The position numbers and the translations under genes were made by a program. DNA of 64,000 nt, taken from UBA2882 sp051877575 (GTDB lineage Bacteria; Bacillota; Clostridia; Lachnospirales; Lachnospiraceae). This document shows positions 33,049-42,440 of the stretch, one piece after another. Within the stretch, counting starts at the first letter, position 1. Each line of letters starts with the position of its first letter. A model generated the notes under the pieces. The model did not search any database and was not told the DNA's origin. It was given only the letters and a program-made list of their open reading frames with translations. The stretch lies in NCBI GenBank assembly GCA_051877575.1, contig JBJEJA010000035.1:28320-92319 (forward strand), written 5' to 3'.

Positions 33049-33981
33049 TTATTCATCACGTTTTTTTGCAAGGTTGCTCTGCACTCTTGCATATAATTCC
33101 TGTGCCGCATTGTAACCCATTTTCTTCTGACGATGGTTAATGGCTGCAGACTCGCAAATAATTGCCAGGTTACGTCCCGGTCTGATGGGAATGTTGTGGC
33201 ATACCAGTTTATTTCCCAGATATTCCGTATATTCCTCTTCCAGTCCCAAACGGTCATATTCTTTGTCTTTATCCCAATCTTCCAATCTGATCACAAGATC
33301 GATCTGGCTTGTCTCCTTAACACTGGATACACCAAACAGGGCCTTCACATCCACGATACCGATACCGCGAAGTTCAATAAAATATTTGGTGATTTCCGGT
33401 GCGGAACCCACCAGAGTATCTTCGCTGACTTTACGGATCTCCACTACGTCATCCGTTACCAGACGATGTCCTCTCTTGATCAGTTCCAGCGCAGCTTCGG
33501 ATTTACCGATCCCGCTTTCACCGGTGATCAATACACCCTCGCCGTATACGTCCACCAAAACCCCATGCACGGAAATACAGGGGGCAAGCTGTACGTTCAT
33601 CCAACGGATAATCTCCGCCGTAAATGCCGATGTTGCTTTTTTAGTCATGAGAAGCGGAATTTTCTTCTCCAGCGCAATTTTTAAAAACAGCGGATCCGGC
33701 TGTAATTCACGACAGAACACAATAACGGGAATCGGACAGGATAACAACTTATTATAAATCTCCAGCTTTCTGTCATCTTCCATACTGTCCATATAAGTAT
33801 ATTCCACAAATCCGATGATCTGCAGACGCGTTGCTTCATAATGTTCAAAATATCCTGCCAGCTGCAGTGCCGGTCTGTTAATATCCGGCTGTGTTACTTT
33901 TACTTCACTGATATCCAGTTCCGGTGTCAAATTCTCCAATTTAAATCTTTCGATAATTTTTTCAAGCTTAATACTTGCCAT
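33049..33981 (-). CDS. hprK: HPr kinase/phosphorylase
   Basis: Bifunctional enzyme that phosphorylates or dephosphorylates Ser46 of HPr (and Crh) in response to fructose-bisphosphate, ATP and phosphate. It is the sensor of carbon catabolite repression in Bacillota. 310 residues: an N-terminal HPrK_N domain (1-130), Walker A GESGIGKSE (about 153-161) and the HprK signature RGIGIVDVKALFG. It leads the operon hprK-glcK-murB-rapZ-whiA-crh, so enzyme and one likely substrate are coexpressed. The true PTS HPr is not in the window. Confidence 0.96.
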   Translation of the reverse strand: MASIKLEKIIERFKLENLTPELDISEVKVTQPDINRPALQLAGYFEHYEATRLQIIGFVEYTYMDSMEDDRKLEIYNKLLSCPIPVIVFCRELQPDPLFLKIALEKKIPLLMTKKATSAFTAEIIRWMNVQLAPCISVHGVLVDVYGEGVLITGESGIGKSEAALELIKRGHRLVTDDVVEIRKVSEDTLVGSAPEITKYFIELRGIGIVDVKALFGVSSVKETSQIDLVIRLEDWDKDKEYDRLGLEEEYTEYLGNKLVCHNIPIRPGRNLAIICESAAINHRQKKMGYNAAQELYARVQSNLAKKRDE

Positions 33982-34064
33982 ATGTTTCCCTCTCTTTACT
34001 GTTCGTTTTATGCTGTATACCGAATCACGGCTTTACCCATTAGTTTCATCATAGCATAGATTTT

Positions 34065-35942
34065 TTAGTCCCGCAACGGAGTATCCGGATGAAAAAAGCG
34101 GTAAATTTCTTCCGCCTGTCCGGCGGGGATTTCCGGCACTTTTTCCAATTCCGCTATTTCCGCCTGCCTGATCTCTTCAATGGATTTAAAATACCGCATC
34201 AATGCTTTTCTTCTGGACGGTCCGATTCCTTTAATATCATCCAAAACGGAATGCACGCTTTCGCTGCGGCGCAGGGATCTGTGATATTCAATGGCAAACC
34301 GGTGCGCCTCATCCTGGATTCTCGTGATCAGCTTGAATCCTTCCGAATCCCTTTCAATGGGAATTTCTTCATTATTAAAATATAATCCTCTCGTCCTGTG
34401 GTGGTCGTCCTTCACCATGCCGCAGACCGGAATGTCGATATGCAGGCTTTCCAACACTTCTTTGGCAATATTGACCTGTCCTCTGCCTCCATCCATCAGT
34501 AGCAGATCCGGAAATTTGGTAAAGCTTCCAAAGGTTTCATCCATCTGTTTTTCCTGATACTGTTTCTTTTCTTCCAGCCCGTGTAGGAATCTCCGGGTAA
34601 GCACCTCCCGCATGCAGGCATAATCATCGGGTCCGTCTACAGACTGAATGCGGAATTTCCGGTAATCACTGCGGCGGGGTTTCCCTTTTTCGTAAACGAT
34701 CATGGAACCGACGTTTTGGAATCCGCTGATATTACTGATATCAAAAGCTTCGATCCTGTCAATCCGCTCAAGTCCGATGGCAGAAGCGATTTCCTTAACC
34801 GCGCCGATTGTTCTGCCTTCCTCCCGCTTCAGCCTTTCTTTATCCTTGCTTAAAACCATTTCCGCATTTTTCGCCGCCAGAAGAACCAGTTTTTCCTTAC
34901 TGCCGATTTTTGGCACAACCAGATGCACCCTGGAACCCTTACGATTGGAAAGCCACTGCTCGATCAATGCACTGTCCTCTATCTCCTCCTGCAGCATGAT
35001 CGTGCGGGGCAGATAGGGTGTTCCCGCATAAAACTGCTTGATAAAGTTCTCCATCACTTCGTTCTTTGGCATTTCCGCCACATTTGTCATATAAAAATGT
35101 TCTCTCCCGATCAGTTTCCCGCCCCGGACAAAAAACACCTGCATAACCGCATCTTTTTCATCGGAAGCCATGGCGATCACATCCTTATCCTCCTCGGAGC
35201 TTTCCGTAATCTTCTGCTTCTGGGCAACGGATTTCACACTGTTTAACAAATCGCGGCAGCGGATTGCCTCTTCAAAATCCATGGCCTCGGATGCCGCCGT
35301 CATCTTTTCTTCCAGACTTCTCAAGATCGGCGCATAATGCCCGTTCAGAAATTCCAGCGCACCTTCTATCTGCCTTCCGTACTCTTCTTCACTGATTTTT
35401 CCCGTACAGGGAGCGCTGCATTGCTTCATATGATAATTCAGACAGGGTCTGTCCTTCCCCGCATCCCTCGGCAGCACCTTTCGGCAGGTCCGCAGACGGA
35501 ACAGTTTGTTGAGCAGCTCGATCGTATCCTTGACGCTTCCCGCACTGGTATAAGGTCCGAAATACTTGGATTTGTCCTTCTTCATGGTTCTGGAAAATAC
35601 CAGCCTCGGAAAAGCCTCTCCCATGGTCACTTTCATATAAGGATACGTTTTATCATCCTTCAGCATGGTATTGTATTTGGGTCTGTGCTCTTTGATCAGA
35701 TTATTTTCCAAAACCAACGCTTCCAGCTCGGAATCTGTCACAATATATTCGAAATGATCAATCTGGGAAACCATTTTCTGTATTTTGACGGTCTTTTTTG
35801 TCCCGGCACGAAAATAAGAGTGCACACGGCGGTTTAAATTGATCGCCTTGCCCACATAAATAATGGCATCATATTTGTCATGCATGATATAGACTCCCGG
35901 ATCGGGCGGAAGCTTCTTTAATTCTTCTTCAATATCAAACAT
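34065..35942 (-). CDS. uvrC: UvrABC system protein C
   Basis: Nucleotide-excision repair endonuclease that makes both incisions. 625 residues in family order: GIY-YIG domain (PGVYIMHD ... IIYVGKAINLNRR), a UVR motif (about 205-240), an RNase H-like 5' nuclease domain (FDISNISGFQNVGSMIV; LLMDGGRGQVN) and a C-terminal HhH pair (IKGIGPSRRKALMRYF). The ATG at 35942 is preceded by GAGAGGG at only 3 bp; two more ATGs upstream have no ribosome site. It lies 83 bp upstream of hprK. Confidence 0.96.
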   Translation of the reverse strand: MFDIEEELKKLPPDPGVYIMHDKYDAIIYVGKAINLNRRVHSYFRAGTKKTVKIQKMVSQIDHFEYIVTDSELEALVLENNLIKEHRPKYNTMLKDDKTYPYMKVTMGEAFPRLVFSRTMKKDKSKYFGPYTSAGSVKDTIELLNKLFRLRTCRKVLPRDAGKDRPCLNYHMKQCSAPCTGKISEEEYGRQIEGALEFLNGHYAPILRSLEEKMTAASEAMDFEEAIRCRDLLNSVKSVAQKQKITESSEEDKDVIAMASDEKDAVMQVFFVRGGKLIGREHFYMTNVAEMPKNEVMENFIKQFYAGTPYLPRTIMLQEEIEDSALIEQWLSNRKGSRVHLVVPKIGSKEKLVLLAAKNAEMVLSKDKERLKREEGRTIGAVKEIASAIGLERIDRIEAFDISNISGFQNVGSMIVYEKGKPRRSDYRKFRIQSVDGPDDYACMREVLTRRFLHGLEEKKQYQEKQMDETFGSFTKFPDLLLMDGGRGQVNIAKEVLESLHIDIPVCGMVKDDHHRTRGLYFNNEEIPIERDSEGFKLITRIQDEAHRFAIEYHRSLRRSESVHSVLDDIKGIGPSRRKALMRYFKSIEEIRQAEIAELEKVPEIPAGQAEEIYRFFHPDTPLRD

Positions 35943-35987
35943 AATCCCTCTCATAGTCTGCAAATTGTATTTTTATAAATATACAGA

Positions 35988-36033
35988 GCTGTCACATTAA
36001 CAAAATGAATGTCTATTTTGTTAATGTGGCAGC
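35988..36033 (-). terminator. Long hairpin terminator downstream of ftsH
   Basis: A 19-bp stem from GCTGTCACATTAACAAAAT (35988-36006) and its partner (36015-36033) with one mismatch and an 8-nt loop. On the minus strand it runs on into CTCTGTATATTTATAAAAA. It separates ftsH from uvrC. Confidence 0.7.
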
Positions 36034-36084
36034 CCCTTCGTCTTCTGACCGCACCTTTGTCGCAATGTCCTTATGATTGCTCCG

Positions 36085-38130
36085 TCAAGGTGTGGAATCC
36101 TCTTCGGTTTCTCCTAATTCAATTTCCTCCGTTTCGGTTTCGGGCGCATAGGATAAAGAAACTTCTATGTTGTCAAAAGGATTTTCTTCTTCCTTTTCCT
36201 TTTCCTCTTCCGATTCCGGTTCCGGTATTCCTTTTTCCTTGCGGTAGATTTCCATAAATTCTTTACCGGTAATGGTTTCTTTCTCTATCAGATGTGCGGC
36301 GATCTTATCCATCACCTCACGGTTTTCTTTGAGTAAGTCCTTAGCTTCTTCATAGCACGCCTTCAGAATGTTCATTACCTCTTCGTCAACGGCAGCCGCC
36401 GTTACATCGGAACAATTCAACGATGTGCGGCCGTCCAGATAACGGCTTTCCACAGTCTCCAGTCCCATCAGACCGAAACGCTTGCTCATGCCGTATTGGG
36501 TAACCATACTGCGGGCAATGTCCGTCGCCTTTTCGATATCGTTGGAAGCTCCGGTGGTTACCGTCTCAAATACCAGCTCTTCCGCCGCACGTCCGCCCAA
36601 CAGTCCTACCAGCATATCATGCAGCTCCGCTTCGGTATTCAGATATTTTTCTTCTTCCGGCACATGCATAACATATCCCAGCGCACCCATGGTACGTGGA
36701 ACAATGGTAATCTTCTGTACCGGTTCGGAGTTTTTCTGCAATGCGGAGATCAGCGCGTGACCCACCTCATGATAAGAAACGATCTTTCTTTCCTGCTCGC
36801 TCATAATGCGGTCTTTCTTTTCTTTTCCGACCAGAACAACCTCTACGGCATCAAACAGATCTTTCTGGCAGACCGCCTTTCTGCCCTCTTTTACCGCATT
36901 GATGGCAGCCTCGTTGATCATATTGGCCAGATCGGATCCGACGGCTCCGCTGGTCGCCAATGCAATTGCATCCAGATCCACGCTGTCATCCAGAAGTACA
37001 TCTTTGGAATGTACTTTCAAAATATCCACGCGTCCCTTCAGATCCGGTTTATCCACAATAATACGTCTGTCAAAGCGTCCCGGACGCAGCAACGCTTTAT
37101 CCAGAATCTCCGGTCTGTTGGTTGCCGCCAAAATCAGGATACCTTTTGAGGAATCAAAACCGTCCATCTCGGAAAGGAGCTGATTCAATGTCTGCTCTCT
37201 TTCTTCATTTCCTCCGCCGTACTTGGAATCACGGCTTCGCCCGATGGCATCAATCTCATCGATAAAAATGATGCACGGCGCATTTTTCTGTGCTTCTTTA
37301 AACAGATCCCTCACACGGGATGCACCGACACCCACATATAATTCTACAAAATCCGAACCTGCCAGAGAGAAAAACGGTACATGGGCTTCTCCTGCAACCG
37401 CCTTCGCCAGCAACGTCTTACCGGTTCCGGGAGGTCCTACCAGCAGCGCACCTTTTGGCAGCTTTGCGCCGATCTGGGTATATTTGCCCGGATTATGCAG
37501 GAAATCCACAACCTCCTGCAGAGACTCCTTCGCTTCCTCCTGACCGGCTACATCTTTAAATGTAACTCCCGTTTCCTTTTGGACATAAACCTTTGCGTTG
37601 CTCTTGCCCACGCCCATGGGTCCGCCGCTTCCGCCCATTTTGCGGAACGCAAACATCAGCAGTGCATAAAGAAGAATGACCGGAAGTACCCAGCTGAGGA
37701 TATTAATAATAAAGCCGGAATTATCCGGTATTTCTTTGGTGTATTCCACTCCGTGCTCATCCAGAAGGGCATACAGATTGTCATCTTCCAGATTACCCGT
37801 ATAATAGGTTTCCATCGGCGGAGTTCCGCCAAGTACGGCATTACCGCTTACTTCTTCCTTTTTCTCTTTCGGCGTAATCTGAATCTGTGTATCGGTTATC
37901 ACAACACTTTTGACCTGGTCTTCCCTTACCATCTGCAAAAACGTGCTGTAAGCCACTTCTTCGTTGGAACCGGACATCATATTCATAAACAGACTCATTC
38001 CCATGAGCGTTACGAGCACCGCAATCAACAGCATAAATAAACTCTGTTTTTTCTGGGGCCCGTTGCCTCCGCCCTGATTTTGATTGTTCTGATTATTATT
38101 TTGATTATTGGGTTGATTATTATTCTCCAT
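36085..38130 (-). CDS. ftsH: ATP-dependent zinc metalloprotease FtsH
   Basis: Membrane AAA+ protease for quality control and regulatory proteolysis. 681 residues: an Asn/Gln-rich N-terminus (1-28), TM1 (about 32-50), an extracytoplasmic domain, TM2 (about 145-165), an AAA domain with Walker A GPPGTGKT, Walker B CIIFIDEIDAIG and the second-region-of-homology Arg in RPGRFDRRI, then the zinc site HEVGH. The last 45 residues are very acidic (Glu-rich), as in many FtsH tails. GGAGG precedes the ATG. It is divergent from pyrG. Confidence 0.97.
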   Translation of the reverse strand: MENNNQPNNQNNNQNNQNQGGGNGPQKKQSLFMLLIAVLVTLMGMSLFMNMMSGSNEEVAYSTFLQMVREDQVKSVVITDTQIQITPKEKKEEVSGNAVLGGTPPMETYYTGNLEDDNLYALLDEHGVEYTKEIPDNSGFIINILSWVLPVILLYALLMFAFRKMGGSGGPMGVGKSNAKVYVQKETGVTFKDVAGQEEAKESLQEVVDFLHNPGKYTQIGAKLPKGALLVGPPGTGKTLLAKAVAGEAHVPFFSLAGSDFVELYVGVGASRVRDLFKEAQKNAPCIIFIDEIDAIGRSRDSKYGGGNEEREQTLNQLLSEMDGFDSSKGILILAATNRPEILDKALLRPGRFDRRIIVDKPDLKGRVDILKVHSKDVLLDDSVDLDAIALATSGAVGSDLANMINEAAINAVKEGRKAVCQKDLFDAVEVVLVGKEKKDRIMSEQERKIVSYHEVGHALISALQKNSEPVQKITIVPRTMGALGYVMHVPEEEKYLNTEAELHDMLVGLLGGRAAEELVFETVTTGASNDIEKATDIARSMVTQYGMSKRFGLMGLETVESRYLDGRTSLNCSDVTAAAVDEEVMNILKACYEEAKDLLKENREVMDKIAAHLIEKETITGKEFMEIYRKEKGIPEPESEEEKEKEEENPFDNIEVSLSYAPETETEEIELGETEEDSTP

Positions 38131-38282
38131 ATTGTTCCTCCAAACAGTCTGCTACTATTATAAAATCTGATTTTCCATAAATCAATACAAACATTGTGAA
38201 TTTTGCGTGTCTCTTCTTAAACTTTTCTAAACTTTTTTCAACTTTTTTGATGCAAATCCTAGATTTTAGACAAGCTTCATTG

Positions 38283-38304
38283 TATAATACATGAGTATAT
38301 TAGG
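38283..38304 (+). promoter_or_regulatory. pyrG -10 box and ribosome site
   Basis: TATAAT at 38283-38288 lies 28 bp before the start codon, with no clear -35 at 16-18 bp. TTAGGAGGA follows at 38300-38308. The leader is too short for a structured aptamer; C-rich initial bases for PyrG-type reiterative control are not evident. Confidence 0.4.
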
Positions 38305-38315
38305 AGGACTATTTC

Positions 38316-39923
38316 ATGGCAGTAAAATATGTTTTTGTAACAGGCGGTGTTGTATCCGGACTCGGAAAAGGAATAACCGCCGCATCTTTAGGAAGATTAT
38401 TAAAGGCGCGTGGCTACAAGGTTACCATGCAGAAATTTGATCCTTATATCAATATCGATCCCGGAACCATGAACCCCATTCAGCATGGTGAGGTTTTTGT
38501 TACCGATGACGGTGTGGAAACCGATTTGGATCTGGGACATTATGAACGTTTTATTGACGAAAGCCTGGATAAAAATTCCAACGTTACCACGGGTAAAGTC
38601 TATTGGTCTGTTCTGCAAAAGGAACGCCGGGGTGACTACGGCGGAGGTACCGTACAGGTAATTCCTCATATTACGAACGAGATCAAGAGCCGTTTCTACC
38701 GTAACTTCAGCGATGATGATATGCGTATTGCGATCATTGAAGTAGGCGGAACCGTAGGCGATATCGAAAGCCAGCCTTTTCTGGAATCCATTCGTCAGTT
38801 CCAACACGAGGTCGGACACGACAATGCGATTTTGATTCACGTGACTCTGATCCCTTATCTGAGTGCTTCTCAGGAAATGAAGACCAAACCCACCCAGGCA
38901 TCTGTTAAGGAGCTGCAGGGTATGGGTATCCAGCCGGATATTATCGTATGCCGGAGTGAACATCCGTTGGATCAGCAATTGAAGGACAAGATCGCTCTGT
39001 TCTGTAACGTGCCGAACAATCATGTACTGCAGAATCTGGATGTGGAGCATTTATATGAAGCTCCTCTGGCACTGGAAAAAGAAAAAATTGCCGATGTTGT
39101 CTGCGAATGTCTCCATCTGAATTGTCCGGATCCCGATCTTTCCGATTGGAAGGATATGGTGGAACAGCTTCGCAACCCCAAACACGAAGTAACCATCGCC
39201 CTGGTAGGAAAATACATCCAGCTCCACGATGCTTATCTGAGTGTTGTGGAAGCTTTAAAACACGGCGGTATTTTTATTAATACCACTGTCAATATCAAAT
39301 GGGTCGATTCCGAAACCGTTACCGACGAAAATGTGGGAGAAATCCTTAATGGTGTCAATGGTATTCTGGTTCCCGGCGGTTTTGGCAACCGCGGTATCGA
39401 AGGCAAGATCAAAGCCATCACTTATGCGAGAGAAAATAATATTCCTTTCCTCGGACTCTGCCTCGGTATGCAGTTAGCCATTGTAGAATTTGCAAGAAAT
39501 GTCGTAGGTTTCAATGATGCCCACAGTGAAGAGCTGGATCCCAGTACCACACATCCCGTTATCGCTTTGATGCCGGATCAGAATGGTATCGAAGATATCG
39601 GCGGTACTTTGCGGCTCGGTTCCTATCCATGTGTTTTGGACAAGAATTCCAAAGCATATACCCTGTACGGGCAGGAAACCATTCACGAAAGACATCGTCA
39701 CCGTTATGAAGTAAACAACGATTATCGTGCTGCTTTGACAGAAAAAGGCATGAAGTTATCGGGTATTTCTCCCGACGGACGTATTGTGGAAATGTGTGAG
39801 CTCCCGTCCCATCCTTTCTTCGTTGCGACTCAGGCTCATCCCGAATTCAAGAGCCGTCCCAACAGACCTCATCCTTTATTCAAAGGATTTGTGGAAGCCG
39901 CATTGGAACAAAGCCAGAAATAA
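38316..39923 (+). CDS. pyrG: CTP synthase
   Basis: Makes CTP from UTP, ATP and glutamine. 535 residues. The N-terminal amidoligase domain opens with KYVFVTGGVVSGLGKGITAA (P-loop region) and includes the GGTVGDIES motif. The C-terminal class I glutamine amidotransferase has the nucleophile Cys in LGLCLGMQLA and the His-Glu pair in QAHPEFKS. The ATG follows TAGGAGG. Standalone gene, divergent from ftsH and closed by its own terminator. Confidence 0.97.
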   Translation: MAVKYVFVTGGVVSGLGKGITAASLGRLLKARGYKVTMQKFDPYINIDPGTMNPIQHGEVFVTDDGVETDLDLGHYERFIDESLDKNSNVTTGKVYWSVLQKERRGDYGGGTVQVIPHITNEIKSRFYRNFSDDDMRIAIIEVGGTVGDIESQPFLESIRQFQHEVGHDNAILIHVTLIPYLSASQEMKTKPTQASVKELQGMGIQPDIIVCRSEHPLDQQLKDKIALFCNVPNNHVLQNLDVEHLYEAPLALEKEKIADVVCECLHLNCPDPDLSDWKDMVEQLRNPKHEVTIALVGKYIQLHDAYLSVVEALKHGGIFINTTVNIKWVDSETVTDENVGEILNGVNGILVPGGFGNRGIEGKIKAITYARENNIPFLGLCLGMQLAIVEFARNVVGFNDAHSEELDPSTTHPVIALMPDQNGIEDIGGTLRLGSYPCVLDKNSKAYTLYGQETIHERHRHRYEVNNDYRAALTEKGMKLSGISPDGRIVEMCELPSHPFFVATQAHPEFKSRPNRPHPLFKGFVEAALEQSQK

Positions 39924-39940
39924 ATCGAAGCAAAGAGAAA

Positions 39941-39984
39941 GGGCTGTCGTATGAATGTTTTCATTCACACGGCAGCCCCTTTTA
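39941..39984 (+). terminator. Terminator of pyrG
   Basis: GGGCTGTCGTATGAATG (39941-39957) pairs with CATTCACACGGCAGCCC (39962-39978), with one wobble and one mismatch, followed by CTTTTATATG. It sits between the convergent pyrG and GH3 genes. Confidence 0.8.
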
Positions 39985-40002
39985 TATGGGTGACTGAAGT
40001 AA

Positions 40003-42282
40003 CTATTGATTCATCTGATCTAAAACTTCCTGCAATTTATCAAAATCTATCGTACCGTCCTGGAAGCTGACCAGAGCGCGGAGCGGTGTGTACTGCATCA
40101 TGGCATCCTGCATCGCCTTGGAGGAACTACCAAGGCCTTCTCCTTCCGTAGTTGCATTTGTGTCGCAGGCTTCGATCATCGTACACGCAGCATACAAAGG
40201 CTCCAGATATTTGGCAGCCTTTTCATCTTTGTTGATATCACCAAAGGTCGTATTCAGATGATATTTTCTCTGTATCTTCCTCGTTGACTCCACATAGACC
40301 GTATCTTCCAGACGAATATCTCTTGATGAAGCCGCCACGCAGATACGGAAATCTCCGCTTTCCACATGAAACTCGCCGATCTGCACATTGTAATACGCAA
40401 ATGCTCTTGCATCTAATGTAAAAGTCACTGTCTTCGTCTCTCCGGGAGCCAGTTCGATCTTTTCAAAACCTTTTAACTCTTTTTCCGGACGGATGGCGGT
40501 ACTCTCTTCATCCCAAACATACAGTTGCACCGTTTCCTTTCCTTTTACATTTCCTACATTGGTAATGTCCGCGGAAACGGTTAACACTTCCGTATCTTTC
40601 ATGGACTTTTTATCCAATTTCAGATTGGAATATGCAAACTCGGTATAGCTGAGTCCGTATCCGAAGGGGAAAAGCACATCCATTTTCTTCTTATCATAAT
40701 AGCGGTATCCCACAAATACGCCTTCTCTGTATTCCACCTCATCTTCTTCGCCGATATAGAACAAATAAGAAGGATTATCCTCCAGCTTGTGGGGGAAAGT
40801 TTCAGCCAGTTTTCCGCTGGGATTCACTTCTCCGAAAAGAATGCGGTATTCCGCTTCTCCCACCGCTTCACCGCCAAGATACGCTTCCAACACACCTTTT
40901 ACCCGGGGCAGCCACGGCATTTCCACCGGAGAACCGTTGTGCAGTACCACCACTACATTAGGCTGCACCTTTGCAACTTCTTCAATCAAATGATTTTGGC
41001 TGATAGGCATCTGCATATGCACTCTGTCATATCCTTCGGACTCAAACATATCGGGAAGACCCGCAAAGATAACCGCAACTTCTGCCGCTTTGGCAGCCTC
41101 AACCGCCTCTGCCACAAGCTTTTCATCAATCTTATCCTCCGCATCGTCATATCCCTGCGAATATGTCACATTAGGCAGTTCTTTTGCCATTTCCCATGCT
41201 CCGGTCACCTTGAAGCTGTTGATATGGGAACTTCCTCCGCCCTGATATCTGGGTTTTTTGGCGTACTGACCGATAAAAGCGATTTTCTGTTCTTTCTTCA
41301 AAGGGAGAACGCCTTCATTCTTTAATAATACCAGGGACTCCTCCGCTACCTTTCTGCTGAAATCATGCTGTGCCTGTCTGTCAAACACCGCCTTTTCATC
41401 TCTGTTCTCCACATAGCGGTATACGATTTCCAGAATGCGGATGACGGTTCGATCCAAAACTGCCTCATCCAGACTTCCGTCTTTTACCGCCTTCTCTATC
41501 AACTTATCATTGACGCCACAGGATGGGGGCATTTCCAAATCAAGTCCCGCTTTCACACCTGCCACACGGTCATTGACCGCACCCCAGTCGCTGACAACAA
41601 ATCCGTCAAATCCCCATTCATCGCGAAGCACATCTGTCAGGAGCATTTTGTTTTCTGCGGCATAGGTTCCGTTTATTCTATTGTACGAGCACATAACCGT
41701 CCATGGCTTTGCTTTTTTTACGGCAGTTTCAAACGCAGGCATATAGATCTCACGCATGGTTCTTTCATCCATTTTGGAATCGGAAGACATTCTTCTGGTT
41801 TCCTGGCTGTTTGCCATAAAATGTTTGATGCTGGTTCCCACGTGCTTACTTTGTACCCCTTTGATATAGCTGGCAGCCATTTCTCCCGCTACATAGGGAT
41901 CCTCGGAATAATATTCAAAATTGCGTCCGCAAAGCGGAGAACGTTTTATATTTACGGCAGGTCCCAGGATCACACCGACACCTTCTGCCTGACATGCTTC
42001 ACCGATTGCCTGACCCATTTTATTTAATAAGTCTCTGTCAAAAGATGCGGCAGATGCACAACCGGCCGGATAGCAGACTGCCACAATGCTGTCATTCACA
42101 CCCAGATGATCACCTTCGTCCCTCTGCTTACGGAGTCCGTGAGGGCCATCTGATACCATCATTGCAGGCACGCCCAATCTCTTGACCGCCTTCGTATGCC
42201 AAAAATCTCCTCCCGAACAAAGAGAGGCTTTCTCTTCCAAAGTCATCTGTGCAACAATTTCTTCAATCTCTTTTCTTGTCAT
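40003..42282 (-). CDS. Glycoside hydrolase family 3 protein (beta-glucosidase-like)
   Basis: 759 residues, no signal peptide, so it acts on sugars taken into the cell. Domains in order: GH3 N-terminal barrel (about 1-290) with the catalytic Asp in GFVVSDWGAV and the KHFMAN substrate motif; GH3 C-terminal alpha/beta domain (about 310-540) with SEGYDR, which may contribute the acid/base; and a fibronectin type III-like domain (about 565-640). Family members cleave beta-glucosides, xylosides or related links. An AraC regulator is divergently encoded 158 bp away and probably controls it. Confidence 0.94.
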   Translation of the reverse strand: MTRKEIEEIVAQMTLEEKASLCSGGDFWHTKAVKRLGVPAMMVSDGPHGLRKQRDEGDHLGVNDSIVAVCYPAGCASAASFDRDLLNKMGQAIGEACQAEGVGVILGPAVNIKRSPLCGRNFEYYSEDPYVAGEMAASYIKGVQSKHVGTSIKHFMANSQETRRMSSDSKMDERTMREIYMPAFETAVKKAKPWTVMCSYNRINGTYAAENKMLLTDVLRDEWGFDGFVVSDWGAVNDRVAGVKAGLDLEMPPSCGVNDKLIEKAVKDGSLDEAVLDRTVIRILEIVYRYVENRDEKAVFDRQAQHDFSRKVAEESLVLLKNEGVLPLKKEQKIAFIGQYAKKPRYQGGGSSHINSFKVTGAWEMAKELPNVTYSQGYDDAEDKIDEKLVAEAVEAAKAAEVAVIFAGLPDMFESEGYDRVHMQMPISQNHLIEEVAKVQPNVVVVLHNGSPVEMPWLPRVKGVLEAYLGGEAVGEAEYRILFGEVNPSGKLAETFPHKLEDNPSYLFYIGEEDEVEYREGVFVGYRYYDKKKMDVLFPFGYGLSYTEFAYSNLKLDKKSMKDTEVLTVSADITNVGNVKGKETVQLYVWDEESTAIRPEKELKGFEKIELAPGETKTVTFTLDARAFAYYNVQIGEFHVESGDFRICVAASSRDIRLEDTVYVESTRKIQRKYHLNTTFGDINKDEKAAKYLEPLYAACTMIEACDTNATTEGEGLGSSSKAMQDAMMQYTPLRALVSFQDGTIDFDKLQEVLDQMNQ

Positions 42283-42440
42283 CTGTTCATACCCCTTTCT
42301 GACAGTTATTCCTGCCGTTCCTTTCTGTTTCTATGCTAACAGATTCCCTACCGCCGCACTATCCCGTTTTTTGACTTGTTTTTAGGTCGATATTGACTTT
42401 TTTCTGTGCTCATGCTACTTTTTTGAAAGGAGGAATGTCT

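Noticed and set aside
32135..33115. Long plus-strand open frame (326 codons) opposite glcK
   Set aside because: It lies wholly antisense to a well-supported ROK kinase, has no ribosome site and its translation is rich in rare Cys, His and Phe with no family resemblance.
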